Assembly: GCA_029962745.1 (NCBI GenBank)
Contig: CM057155.1
Location: 30,748,896 to 30,812,895 of the forward strand
Direction: 5' to 3'
Source: Echinometra lucunter
Taxonomy: Eukaryota; Echinodermata; Echinoidea; Camarodonta; Echinometridae
Length of the DNA: 64,000 nt
The position numbers and the translations under genes are program-made. The notes under the pieces were generated by a model. It had not been told where the DNA came from, made no database searches, and saw only the letters and a program-made list of their open reading frames with translations. This document shows positions 10,015-20,349 of the stretch, one piece after another. Each line of letters begins with the position of its first letter. Within the stretch, counting starts at the first letter, position 1.

Positions 10015-11568
10015 ATGGATGATCGTCTGATCAATACCGTTTCAGTTACCACTTATCTAGTGCTGATTACCACATCGATTCTCATCATTTTATTTTGGAT
10101 TAACGCAAAATGGAAGAGAGAAAAGTTGGCCAAACGTGGAGGACGTCCATTGCCTGGCCCCTGGGGGCTTCCTGTTCTTGGTAACATGCTGTCCTTGGAT
10201 CGAAACAACCCACATCTATCCTTCATGAAGATGGCGAAGGTCTACGGAAATGTCTTCAAGATCCAGTTCGGGAGTCGATCAGTTCTGGTACTGAACGGGT
10301 TTAAGGCGATCCAGAACGCCTTGGTCAAGCAAGCTGTCGTCTTTGCGGGTCGTCCAGATCTGTTCACGATGAAGACTGTCAATAAGGCGAGCACATATGG
10401 CCCATTGCTGAGCTTTACCACGCACAGTGAAGAGTGGAAGCGCCACCGAAAAATTACGGAGACATCTCTTCGGCATTTCACGGTAGGTTCTCAAGTCAAC
10501 TTCCTTGAGAGTGTCGCCAGAGGCGAAGCAGAAGAACTTGTCCGGCACCTGAAAGTCGTCAAACAAGGACAGAGCGAAGAAATTAAATGTCTCATCCGAT
10601 TATCTGTAAGCAATACCATGCTTTGGTTTATGTTCAGAAAGCGCAGCTCCTATGACGACAAAAAGTTCATCGAATTCTTGAATCTTCTCGACCGATTCAT
10701 GAAGGGGGCTGGAGGTGAAAACCTTTTGAATTTACTCCCTTGGTTGAGGTATATTCCCACCAGATCAAAGACACAGTTTGTGGAGGCTGTAGACAGGTTC
10801 AACAGAGGAGTACGTGGACTTATCGATGAACATCATGAACTTTATGAACCAGAATGCGCAGCCGATTTGATGGATAAAGTCATCAGTACCAACCAGGTTA
10901 ACGACGATGAGGAATTTCAGCGCTTGGGCTTAACAGGAAACAAAGTTCTTCAAAATGCATTCGACTTGTTCGGAGCAGGCTTCGATACTACTTCGACAAC
11001 CTTGGAGTGGACTATGCTTTACATGGCTTTGTATCAGCAAGTTCAGTCTGACGTTCAATGCGAGATCGACAAGGTCGTTGGTCGTGATCGTATGCCAACA
11101 TTGAACGACCGTACCAATCTACCGTTGACGCAGTCATGCCTTCTTGAAATCCAGCGTTACTCCTCAGTTGTTCCTCTAAGCGTTCCTCATAGCACTACCA
11201 AGGATACTGTTCTCGAAGGATATTTTGTTCCGAGAAACATGGATGTGTTCCCAAACCTTTACTCAGCTCACTTTGATCCCGAGGTTTGGCACCAACCAGA
11301 AGTGTTTGACCCCCGTCGATTCCTAGCTCCGGACGGAACACTGGATGACGACAAGAAAAGGCTTTTGGTACCTTTCGGTACTGGTCGCAGAAAGTGCGTG
11401 GGATCAGATCTGGCCCGAATCAATCTTTTCATTTATTTCACCACACTCTTGCACCAACTGCGCTTCAGTTGTCCAGATGGCGATGAAGTGAATCTAGATC
11501 ATCTCTTTGGGCTCATTTTACGCCCCCAGAAGTTAAACGTGCACATCGAACCAAGACAGACGTCCTAG
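10015..11568 (+). CDS. Cytochrome P450, CYP1/CYP2-like, intronless (copy 2)
   Basis: A microsomal monooxygenase, 517 residues from the ATG at 10015. That start is preferred because the protein then aligns from its first residue with copy 1. ATGs at 9988 and 9868 are in frame upstream and would add 9 or 49 residues ahead of the membrane anchor. Seen (10015 numbering): membrane segment about 8-29, PLPGPWGLPVLGN hinge, C-helix W141xxxR145, textbook I-helix AGFDTT at 321-326, K-helix E378-R381, FDPRRF, and heme loop FGTGRRKCVG with Cys461. All catalytic signatures are intact, unlike copy 1. Same strand as copy 1, about 8.2 kb away, and similar along its whole length, so the pair likely arose by duplication. 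Substrate unknown. Confidence 0.95.
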   Translation: MDDRLINTVSVTTYLVLITTSILIILFWINAKWKREKLAKRGGRPLPGPWGLPVLGNMLSLDRNNPHLSFMKMAKVYGNVFKIQFGSRSVLVLNGFKAIQNALVKQAVVFAGRPDLFTMKTVNKASTYGPLLSFTTHSEEWKRHRKITETSLRHFTVGSQVNFLESVARGEAEELVRHLKVVKQGQSEEIKCLIRLSVSNTMLWFMFRKRSSYDDKKFIEFLNLLDRFMKGAGGENLLNLLPWLRYIPTRSKTQFVEAVDRFNRGVRGLIDEHHELYEPECAADLMDKVISTNQVNDDEEFQRLGLTGNKVLQNAFDLFGAGFDTTSTTLEWTMLYMALYQQVQSDVQCEIDKVVGRDRMPTLNDRTNLPLTQSCLLEIQRYSSVVPLSVPHSTTKDTVLEGYFVPRNMDVFPNLYSAHFDPEVWHQPEVFDPRRFLAPDGTLDDDKKRLLVPFGTGRRKCVGSDLARINLFIYFTTLLHQLRFSCPDGDEVNLDHLFGLILRPQKLNVHIEPRQTS

Positions 11569-12232
11569 ATTTAATTTTCTTAAAATCCCTCTTCATCAGG
11601 AACGTGGTATGATACACTTCCGTACAAACTTTGCTTTTGCTTCTTATCGATTGCAACAATGCTTATTTCATTTTTATTTTACTTCTTTATCACTCATAGG
11701 CCCAAACTTGCGTGGGACTGTATATCGAACATTTACCGTTGCAGCAGTCAAAAACAGACAACAAAATTGTCCTAAGCAAGATTTAATTTTCTTAAAATTG
11801 CTAGATTATCTGATTCAAGGACTCTTCAACTCTTGATGTGCCACAAATTTGGGGATGCAGAGTTTTAATAATTATTTTTAAATTAATTTTTGATCATTTT
11901 TTCCTCTGATGTATGAATGATCTAGCAAGCCAAAAAGCCCGCTGGTAAGCTATTGAGGCTTTTCAGGCGTAACGACTACTATCTCAGATAAGCTTGTACA
12001 TGTAGAAGTGCTTCTTCAGAGTAATTGTCATAGTGTACGGTAATCTTCACTGCGAAATTGAAACTATTTGTACATACTTCGTTGTCTGCATGAACCTGGA
12101 AAGTAATTGGAGGAATGCATTAAATCGAACATATTCTATATGTTTAATGAGACATAGACACAAAATCCATTTGAAACTGGGGTTTTCAAAGAGGTTTTTT
12201 TGCTACATTTAAATGATATATAATGTAGACAA
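11569..12232. other. 3' flank of P450 copy 2, no gene
   Basis: AT-rich with no supported coding frame. AGATTTAATTTTCTTAAAAT occurs just after the stop (near 11567-11586) and again near 11780-11799, a short local repeat. Confidence 0.4.
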
Positions 12233-12234
12233 TA

Positions 12235-12420
12235 ATAACTTCAAAAAGAGTCGAAGGTACGCCATGTGTAAATCCAACATTAGCTTTTATTGTTCAGAAT
12301 TTTCGGCCCGCCTCGGGCCTTCCTCAGTGTATACAGTTTAATGACAAGCTAATAAAAAAGCTAATAAAAGCTAATGTTGGATTTACACATGGCGTACCTT
12401 CGACTCTTTTTGAAGTTATT
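12235..12420 (-). ncRNA. Hammerhead-ribozyme-like fold within an inverted repeat
   Basis: Minus strand shows CTGAGGA (12327-12321), a 6-bp GGCCCG/CGGGCC hairpin with loop AGG (12319-12305), then GAAA (12304-12301). This is the order CUGANGA, stem II, GAAA of the hammerhead core. A possible stem I pairs ATTAGCTT (12353-12346) with AAGCTAAT (12286-12279). The small helix III and the U-H cleavage step are not convincingly formed, so activity is doubtful. The fold sits inside a near-perfect 55-bp inverted repeat (12235-12290 with 12362-12420). Hammerheads are known in terminal repeats of Penelope-like elements, and one lies next door. Confidence 0.5.
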
Positions 12421-12604
12421 ACTGTCTACATTATTAATCATCCAACACGTGGGTATTATTCTCAATATATATATATATATATATATACACTCGGTGAATG
12501 CTATCCTTTTAAAACTTAAGAGTGCTTAGCTCGATGTCCGTGATGAGGCAGAGCATAAGATAAATAATAAGTTCAAGTTACACAGTTGACGTGTGGGTTC
12601 ATCT

Positions 12605-12660
12605 GTACTTTATTAAATCGCTACTCAGAGTTCAGGCGATCTTCAGGCAACTAATAAATA
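12605..12660 (-). ncRNA. Hammerhead ribozyme relic, left arm
   Basis: Minus strand: CTGAAGA at 12646-12640 and the helix III loop ACTCTGAGT followed by the cleavage-site A (at 12622). A long helix I is possible: AGTTGC with GCGATT, one bulged T, then TTTATT with AATAAA. Stem II is shortened and one A of the GAAA box is missing compared with the right arm, so this copy is probably inactive. Confidence 0.55.
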
Positions 12661-12907
12661 CCATTTGAACAATTCATTGAAAAAGCGCGCAGAGCGCGCA
12701 ACCCCATTTCACGCATGGAACGCAAGCTACCATGGTATTTTTAGTGCGCTGAGATGGTTCCACTGAGAAGAAAGAGAGACAGAGAAAGAGAGAGAGAGAG
12801 GGAGAGAGATAGAGGGGAGAGAGAGGGGGGCCGGGGGGGGGGGGGAGATGAAGCAACTATGCACCAACAAGATCGCGTGAAACTGGGTTTGGCAAGAAGA
12901 TGCAAAG

Positions 12908-13874
12908 CGATTACGAAAATTCTTTCTTGAAGTTGCACAAGTAGAACTTATTCTGATGACGACATTTAGAAATGAGTTCCGGTCGCTTATTCAGGAGTGA
13001 TTGCTTGTCAGCGTTCATTATGAGCAGTTTCTCAATTAAGCACAGGTCACACACCTCTTGGACTCGTTGGTGTATGGATGCGCATGGCGGGCAATCGACC
13101 ACTTGATGGTGTAGGGTGTATCGTGCCGTTTCAGATCCCAGATGAATTTCGATAGCTCCGTGCTGTATTGATACCTCTCATGTCGGAAGGAAAAGAGATG
13201 GTTGCTGTACCTCAACTTGAAGGGGGCTCCGTAAGGCCGATGTAGACCATCGTTTTGTTTGGGCTAGTAACTTCGGCGTTGTAGATGACTTTAGTAGCCG
13301 AGCAATTCACTTGGAGGGGGCAGAGGTTCTTGTTCCGGCAGTTGCATGTTCTGCTGCTACTGGTTTTCTTGTCTTCTTCCATGGATTGCTTGTTGTGGGC
13401 CTTGATGATGTTGACAACGTTCGGCATGCAGCTGTAACTGACCTTGAGGGTATTCCTGTAAAATATGCGATTCATACTGCTTTCACACCAAGGTACGGTC
13501 GCTGCGACCGATGAAATCATAATGTGAAAGCATTTCATCGGTCGCTGCGACCGATCGTTTTGGTCAAAAACGTTCGGTCGCTGAGTACGGTCGCTGAGGT
13601 ACTTCAGCGACCGATCGCGACCGATGCAAGCTAGATGTGAAAGTACATCGTACTCAGCGACCGATCGAAATGCAATGACCCCCATACATGCCTACTCACT
13701 ATCTCTACTTCCGCTTCCGGCTAAGTCAGCTATACAGCGACCGATCGCTCTGGGCCTGACCAAATTTTGACGGAGGTGTGAAAGCACGTCCGATCGGTCG
13801 CTGGGTACGGTCGCAGCGACCATACCTTGATGTGAAAGCAGTATCAGTTTTGATTTTTGGGGGAAGTGCCATGG
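12908..13874 (-). pseudogene. Penelope-like GIY-YIG endonuclease end, frameshifted
   Basis: Minus-strand translation gives HFPQKSKLNRIFYRN, then NTLKVSYSCMPNVVNIIK, the Cys-rich CNCRNKNLCPLQVNC, VIYNAEVT and VYIGLTE. It continues as KLRYSNHLFSFRHERY, ELSKFIWDLK, CDLCLIEKLLIMNA and ISKCRHQNKFYLCNF. This is the linker plus GIY-YIG nuclease found at the C-terminus of Penelope-like reverse transcriptases (family knowledge). Breaks: a 1-nt loss near 13230 after GLTE, a 2-nt insertion near 13035 before CDLC, and a MITE at 13475-13843. Removing the MITE with one TCA copy restores the frame there, showing it landed in coding sequence. Confidence 0.82.
13475..13843. mobile_element. MITE inserted in the Penelope-like frame, TCA target duplication
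   Basis: 369 bp with inverted ends TACTGCTTTCACA(C/T)CAAGG continuing through GGTCGCTGCGACCG. Internally it repeats the palindromic CGACCGATCG and GGTCGCTGAG modules several times. TCA flanks both sides (13472-13474 and 13844-13846). The interrupted host reading frame is continuous once the element and one TCA are ignored. Confidence 0.85.
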
Positions 13875-13965
13875 TATTACCATGGTAGCTTGCGCTCCAT
13901 CTGCGTGAAATGGGGTTGCGCGCTCTACGCGCTTTTTCAATGAATTGTTCAATGGTATTGATGCT

Positions 13966-14030
13966 TTATTAGTTGCCTGAAGATCGCATCTCATGGTGCG
14001 TGAAACTCTGAGTAGCGAAGTACAGATGAA
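13966..14030 (+). ncRNA. Hammerhead ribozyme motif, right arm
   Basis: CTGAAGA (13977-13983), stem II CGCA/TGCG (13985-13988 with 13997-14000), GAA (14002-14004), a three-pair helix III ACT-ctg-AGT (14005-14013), and the predicted cleavage-site A at 14014 follow in the strict order of a type I hammerhead. Helix I pairs TTGC (13973-13976) with GCGA (14015-14018). All core positions fit the consensus; helix I is short in this copy. Such short-helix-III hammerheads are typical of Penelope-like terminal repeats. Confidence 0.65.
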
Positions 14031-14078
14031 CCACACGTCAACTGTGTAACTTGAACTTATCATATATATATTATATAA

Positions 14079-14263
14079 ATAGTGTACAATCTATTGTACA
14101 ATATACTGGATTATATGTACGACAAATATAAAATTATCCCGAGCTGCAGGTTTATTTCACCGAGGCCGAAGGCCGAGTTGAAATAGGCTTGCACGAGGGA
14201 TAATTCTATATTTGGAGTTCATATAGTCCAGTAATATTGTATGATAGAACGTTCACTATTTAT
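14079..14263. mobile_element. Possible short inverted-repeat element
   Basis: AATAGTGTACAATCTATTGT on the left is loosely repeated inverted on the right (AATAGTGAACGTTCTATCAT). Inner mirrored motifs are ACTGGA(T/C)TATATG and AATTATCCC. An inner palindromic GAGGCCGAAGGCC segment lies at the centre. Ends are imperfect. Confidence 0.45.
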
Positions 14264-14637
14264 TATAGTAAATAGATCCCTCAATCTAAGCCCCCCATCA
14301 TGGATTTTACCATAGTCTAGATCTAGATGGCATACGTTCTTCTTACCTTATATTTGTGAAATTCCAATTGAACACGATGAACTCCTAATTTCATTACATT
14401 CATCGAATGCAGCATCTTTACAGATATCGAATTGACGGTGCTTCAAAAAGTGACGCTGCAAACCGTACCGAAGAGTGATCATCGACCTCTTCGCATAAGA
14501 CTCCCCGTTCATTTAACACGGGTTTTGCCATCCAAAAATCGAAAGTTATATTGTACATATGTACAATATAACTTTTTGAAGGGAGGTCACGTGGTACCAA
14601 TCCAGCCAATCACAGCTCGTATTTTACTACCACTATT

Positions 14638-14687
<50 letters not shown>

Positions 14688-15005
14688 GTATATATATTTC
14701 TCTTTCATTAGAAATACTTTCATCTTTTCTAAAAACAAAAAGATTTTTTTGGTGAATTTGGTGAAAGAATTATCATTGAATTTATCACAGGCAATCCCAA
14801 CCCAGCGATGTTAATCCAAAATTGGAAATTGCCATGATTAAGTTTAATAGTTAGGCAAAGAAACCATTTTATTTCTGAATGTTTATTTGTGAAAGAATCT
14901 TTGTAGATATAAATTCTTATTTGAACCCTTGTCAGCACTTGTTTTTACAGTCAACCATAGTTTTCTTTAATTTCATTTCAGTCCTACATGTATTTCATGG
15001 AATCA
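14264..15005. other. Non-coding with a perfect palindrome and (TA)n
   Basis: Contains a perfect 34-bp palindrome at 14542-14575 centred on TGTACATATGTACA and a (TA)n tract at 14640-14684. No gene supported. Confidence 0.5.
14640..14684. repeat. (TA)n microsatellite
   Basis: About 45 bp of pure TA. Confidence 0.95.
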
Positions 15006-15334
15006 GAGGCGTACCTACGATTCCATTTTTTTTTGGGGGGGGGGGGGCGGTAGTGCTTCGCGTGCGAATTACATACTGAGCGAGTGAAGCGCGTTCTCTG
15101 GGGGAGGGGGAGTTTTCCCCTTTCGTGCGAAGCGTGGAAGCTGCGACGTTTCTTTGTCATTGTTTCTTGTCTGCTCCCGCTCTTCCTATAATATATACAT
15201 GTACGTTCTCTTACATTTTTCTTTTCTTGCTCACGCTTTGTTTTCTTCCTTTTTCCTTTTTTTTTTTTGGCGGGGGGGGGGGGGGGGGGGGAGGGGGGGG
15301 GGGGCGACCGCCCCCTCCCCGCTGCCTGACTATG
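15006..15334. repeat. Poly-G tract region, probable decayed inverted-repeat element
   Basis: G runs of 12 or more near 15036-15048 and about 35 bases of nearly pure G at 15269-15304, with a T-rich run before each. GAGGCGTACCTACGATTCC before the first run and GCGACCGCCCCCTCCCCGC after the last resemble ends of GC-rich-terminus repeats. No real gene; frames here are homopolymer artefacts. Confidence 0.4.
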
Positions 15335-15600
15335 CGGGTGCAAGCTCCTAATTACTTGTCTGAATTGATATCATTTAGGTCACATTCATATGCACATAAC
15401 TTACGAAGTACACAGGATAAGCTGCTTTTAAAGCTACCTCACTTTAAGAACAAAAATAACTCTTGGGGATCGTGCTTCAGTTGCGCTGCTCCAAAGCTGT
15501 GGAAAAAAATTACCACTGGAAATACGAAAAGCACCAACTGTTACCATCTTCAAACATTTATTGAAGACCCATCTTTTTTCAAAAGTTTTTGGTTAATTGT
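15335..15600 (+). pseudogene. Decayed LINE ORF2 C-terminal fragment
   Basis: The frame reads APNYLSELISFRSHSYAHNL, then LLLKLPHFKNKNNSWGSCFS and CAAPKLWKK. After a frame change it reads LPLEIRKAPTVTIFK and LLKTHLF. This is the conserved tail after the reverse transcriptase in CR1/L2/Rex-type LINEs (Y/L-SELI, AAPxLWN-LP, FKxxLKTHLF). A frameshift lies near 15510. Only about 90 codons remain. It belongs to a different LINE lineage from the intact one at the end of the window. Confidence 0.72.
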
Positions 15601-16427
15601 GCATAATTGTTTTCATTTGTTTGAGCAGTAGCATTGTTGGGAGCTCTGTTACACTACAGCGCGGGAGAGTATATTTACAGAGGGACTGCACTAAATACAT
15701 GGTGTGATTATTATTATAAAGTACAGTTACATGTGTATTTTTTCACTGTAATTTCTAATCCATGTAAGAAACTCCTATTCTTTTTTAATAATCAACTTTG
15801 CATTTACATTGTTGCTGCATTTTTCGTGAAACTCATGATGCAACAGCATATAAGCTGCTACCTTAAATATTTTTGATTAATTTCATCAATTCACTTTAAG
15901 TCAGTTCAATTCAGTATGCCCTGCATGTACGATGAAAAGAAAATTTTAGATATAAATACCAAAAGGATGACGTTATTGCATTTGTTTCACGTATTTGGAA
16001 GAAGATTAAATCGTGAAATACTTTAAATACGATTTCTTTTCATTTGTGCCTGGTGTACCTAATAAAGCACTCATCGATTACTGTTCATGATCTTAAGATC
16101 ATATCGTTTTTTAAATGATATCAGTAATTCAGACAACTCGAATGAGTAAAACGTCCAACTAAAAAGGTGCTTAAGACAGTGGTTGGTATAGATATCTTGC
16201 TTGATCCGAATTTCAATCAAATTAGACAATGTACAGACTCCACCATTAATAAAAACGTGTAAATTTCTATTTGATGATTACAAACGCGTTTCTAGACATT
16301 AGTGGTGTAAGAAGAGACTGATTGAGAGTGAACTGATAATATTTGGAAGAGTGAGACAGAAATGGAAAGGCAAGAACACGATTAGAGAGGGGACAATAAA
16401 ATTGCGCCATTTTAAATGTTCTTTCTC
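15601..16427. other. Non-coding, partly LINE 3' flank
   Basis: The first ~100 bp may be the 3' untranslated tail of the LINE fragment (GCGCGGGAGAGTATATTTAC, then ACTAAATA). The rest shows nothing recognisable. Confidence 0.35.
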
Positions 16428-16455
16428 AATGATGATGATGATGACTGATGAGGAA

Positions 16456-16486
<31 letters not shown>

Positions 16487-16718
16487 GTCATGATGCTGAT
16501 GATGATGAATTTTGATGAGGAGGAAGATGATGATGATGTTGACTGATGATGATGATGAAAAAAATGAAGGAGATGTTAATAATGATGATGAAGATCAGAT
16601 GAGTATGATGATGATGATGATGTTGACTTTTGATGAGGAGGAGGAAGATGATGATGTTGACTGATGATGATGATGATGTTGACTTTTGATGAGGAGAAAG
16701 ATGATCATGATGTTAGAC
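16428..16718. repeat. (GAT)n minisatellite with GTTGACTGATGATG units
   Basis: GAT/GAG/GAA trinucleotides interspersed with several GTTGACT(T/G) phrases. The same GTTGACTGATGATG phrase follows the right end of the foldback element at 33029-33062. The element therefore probably inserted into, or is bordered by, this minisatellite. Confidence 0.85.
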
Positions 16719-16958
16719 CGGCAGCTAGGTGACTTTTGATCAAATGAAAGAGGTACCAACATCTAATATTGGAACACCTGGGTACCACAATGGGCGTCTG
16801 CCGTTGCACCAATACTGCATGTGGGCCCTGGGCCTTTTAAAAAGGCCCCAAAATTGTGTTTGATAAAACGAATGGTACCACATAAAACCCACGGCAGATT
16901 TTACGGCCCATTAAGGCCTCCACACACCGGATCCGACATTCGACAAAACGACACGACA

Positions 16959-18676
16959 AGACGACATGAACGGCTTTTTAAAAATCGCTCTCTATGCAAA
17001 TCGTATGGCATCGTGCACACTGCCACGACACCATTACCGACTGTCGTGCACGACGTTTTTAGCCGTTTCAGAAAATCGCTCTGTGAGCGATTTTTGCCAG
17101 CACGACACACGACTCTTAGGCCATTAACCAATCAGCGTGGTGGATTTGCGATGACGTCAAATTTCTCCTACTTTGTTTAATTGATGGCAAGAAACTTTCT
17201 TCATCATGTAGACCAATCTCTATGGGATTTTACGTGTAAATAATTTTATCGCACCGCACAAAAACTTTCATAGAGCTACACACAAATACCGTCCAAGTTT
17301 CGTTTTCGTCCAGCCAGCTAGCTGCATGCAGCTTATCTAGAGTAGACGACAACAGTTTTGTCTGATTTTGTCCTGATGCTTTGGTTTGAAAGGTTGCTGG
17401 AAATTTCTCTGTCGTAAGTTTGATATAGACTGATATTAACTGTTAGAATCTCGATCTAACTGTTATTGTTAACGTTAGTGTTATACCCAGTTGTGTTGGG
17501 TGTCCGGACAGGTTGTGTATCCGGACAGTCGATTTTAAACAGCCATTTGAAAAAGTTTGCAAGCAGAATCTCTTAAATGTTTTAGCACAAATGTTAGACA
17601 ATATTAAAGAGAAGAAATATTGATGATGATTAGCAATAATCAATGCATATGTTGTGTTTAATCCCAAGACAAAAAAGAAGGCTTCACTTTTTGTTACGTG
17701 TCCGGACACCCGACCCCCCATCCTATTAAATTTTTAGTTGCTAAATGGGCCTAACGTTAGTGTCTTAAGTGAACAAAATGAATCGAGATCTCTAAAGTTA
17801 GATACTAGATATAGATTATTAGAGTTAACAATTACGGTTGACTGTTATTGTTAATTTAGGTCTAACTTTAGTTTAGATCTAACTTGGATAGACCTTACAA
17901 ATTACATCATATTGTTAAGCTAACGTAAGATAAGAAGTTCAATCTGGGTTGAGACTTTTTTAGTCTTGGAGCGTTCGCTGTTCACATTGTTTAGGTTAGG
18001 CCTAGATCTAGATCTAGACCTAGTCTACTAAAGACCGAAGTGTTCTGTCTCTAACAGTCGTCGTTAGCCTCATACTCTGATAGGGTCGGCAAACTCGGCA
18101 TTCCTCCTTTATATAGAGGAGGAGTGCCGACCCTACCAGAATACGAGGCTAATGACGGTCTGGGCCTACTAACACTGTTACAGTTAGACTGGAGCTTAGA
18201 CCTCACTACTAGTTACACCGAACTTCTTAGCTAGCCTAACATAGGGTCTATCCAAGTTAGATCTAAAGTTAGACCTAACGTTGGATATTTGGGTTTACTC
18301 TTTTGTGTGATCTCCTGCCCCTCATAATGTTAGAGTGGACTCTGACTAGGGTTAGGACCGGGGGGGGGGGGGGCACTCACGTCTAGATTCTAATATATGA
18401 GCGGCCCTTAAGACCCCCTTTTCATGCCTTGCCAGACGTTCCAAAGCATATCTTTTTCACTGACCAACCCGTTCCTATGGTACGCATTTAGGCCGTATTA
18501 CTATAACAGGCCCCTTAGGCCTAGGGACAGGGAATGAATAACTCTACCCTAGGCCCTACTAACATCACGTTAGCAGGAACAGTTAGGGTTTAGAGAATGG
18601 GGGGGGGGGGGGTTACAAAAATACAAAATGAATGAATTCTTTCCACCATTTATCAATCAATTTGCTATAGAGTCTA
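16959..18676. other. Left internal part of the 12.3-kb element
   Basis: No gene recognised. 17440-18340 is rich in GTTAG/TCTAACTT/TAGATCTAA-type phrases, giving a loose short-period repeat texture. GTAAGTTTG near 17415 could be a splice donor of an untranslated first exon for the gene at 24680-26436, but nothing else supports that. G runs of 13-14 occur near 18360 and 18600. Confidence 0.4.
18060..18156. repeat. Strong hairpin, 31-bp arms
   Basis: GTCGTTAGCCTCATACTCTG (from 18060) pairs with CAGAATACGAGGCTAATGAC (to 18156); the full 31-bp arms differ at three positions. The inner GGCATTCCTCCT/AGGAGGAGTGCC arms also pair, and the left arm holds an extra CGGCAAACT. It could be a small palindromic transposon or a transcribed hairpin. 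Confidence 0.8.
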
Positions 18677-20349
18677 TGTGACCCGTCACGTCAAAATCAG
18701 ACAGAAGTCGCATTTTTTCAAATGTCATATTTTGAATGATTATGATTCCCCATTTCTCAAGCTTCAATTTGATATATAGCTCAAGCTAAGGGGTAGAGTA
18801 TTTGTTGAGATAATTGCCGTTAAACCCCGAGAAGGCGGAGGCTCAGGAAAAGTATTTCTTCGAGAAAAACGCTTTTAAAGTTTGACTTCCGTTTTGTCTT
18901 CACGAGGCATTTTTCAACGGGTAATGTCAAATTCATTCTGGAAAAGTCCTTAGCAACCGTTTATGAAATGGAATAAAAACTGGTTTTCTGATTCTATAGT
19001 ATTTCTACTCACTAAAACATAAGTTTTGAATTGTTTCGGTCATGAATTATAACGTTTTTCATGGGAAAAAGACAAGTTATTTTTCGGCTCCGAAAAGCTT
19101 CCCGCCGAGACTCGCAGCCGTATTACTCTGCTATTGTGCGTTGCGGGCCTTGCAGGGCAGTCATGGCGTGGGGCCTTCTCTCTTCCAGAATCCGCGCTTT
19201 GTTTTCTCAACAAAGAGTGTAATTTAGACAAACCAGGATAAAGCAACCGCGATGCTTTGAAAAAGAATCAATACTTGAAGACATGGTAAACATAAAAGTT
19301 GTCTTGCGTGATTTATTTTTAGATAAATACCTGTTTCCTCAGTCCTATTTTTTTCTTCTTAATTTGCCGTGATCAGTCATTATGACCTGACAGTTCTTTC
19401 TTTTTTTCTCTTTATCTTCACGGTTTGACATCACACATTAATACGATGATTATTATAAGACTCTCGTCATTTTTTTCTTTCCCCATTTTGCACCTTCATG
19501 TTCAAGTTGAACTGATAATTCTATACATTTACCCGACTTACCCGAGAGTATTCCTATAATTTTGCTTCGGTTAAGCTACAATTTTTCTTCATCAAAACAC
19601 AACGTTCTCAACACAGTATTCTCCATCATTTTTTTTTTTTTTTTTTTGACAGAGATTTGTCTCTCTCGCCACCGTGATTTCAGTCGACCTGTTATCATTT
19701 TGAAAACGAATTGAAGATAAAAATTGACGGTTCCATTTTTCAACCGCCAGCGTCATTAACAATAACAATTTTACACCACACTTATCAAACGCCCCATACA
19801 CCCAAACATCTATGTCGCTTCATCTTCTTCTTTTCTTCTTCTGCTTCTTCTTCTCTCCTTTTCTCCTTTTTCGACCTCCTCTCTCTTGCGCGCGCTCTCT
19901 CTCTTAAACTCTATCGTTCCTTCAAGCCAACAAGTGAAATGACGAGAACGAGTTCGAGTATTATTCGACGGAAATCTTCCTCATGAACGTTTATTTACCC
20001 CAGTTTGGTAAGAGTATCCCCTTAATTCAACAAAATTATCGTTACATTTTTTTTCTTCACTTGTAAAAAATGGCTAATAGTCATTAAACATTAACAAAGT
20101 GACATGTCTATACAAGTTTGTGTTCTCCTTCCTAATCATCTTCTTGTTGTCCCACTTCCTTTTCTTTCTTTCACCTCTCAAAAAAAAGAGGAAAAAAATG
20201 CGACGGAACTCGCAGCCGGTTCGTGAAATTACACGCTTTTGTACATGGTTCATTTTATCTTCTTTTTTGTGTTCTCTACTAAAGAAAATACTCGTGTTCA
20301 CTGACAACCCATCTTGTGGAGTTTTTAAATCGATTTTTCTTTTGAATGT

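Larger units (their letters stand above)
12560..14060 (-). mobile_element. 5'-truncated Penelope-like element with inverted terminal arms
   Basis: Inverted arms of about 180 bp, 12560-12740 and 13868-14060, enclose the C-terminal coding part of a Penelope-like retroelement on the minus strand. The arms share TTCAAGTTACACAGTTGACG, TGAATTGTTCAA and CCATTTCACGC in mirror order. Each contains a hammerhead core, as expected of Penelope-like terminal repeats. No reverse transcriptase domain remains: coding similarity starts at HFPQKSKLNRIFYRN right at the edge of the right arm (about 13874). A MITE (13475-13843) splits the coding part. GA-rich low-complexity sequence fills 12770-12850. Confidence 0.75.

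Noticed and set aside
16428..16718. CRISPR-like array
   Set aside because: Regular GATGATG phrases are a minisatellite; there are no unique spacers of constant length, and the genome is eukaryotic.
17443..17721. Minus-strand 92-codon frame
   Set aside because: No recognisable motif, no splice context, and AT-rich codon use like the surrounding non-coding DNA.
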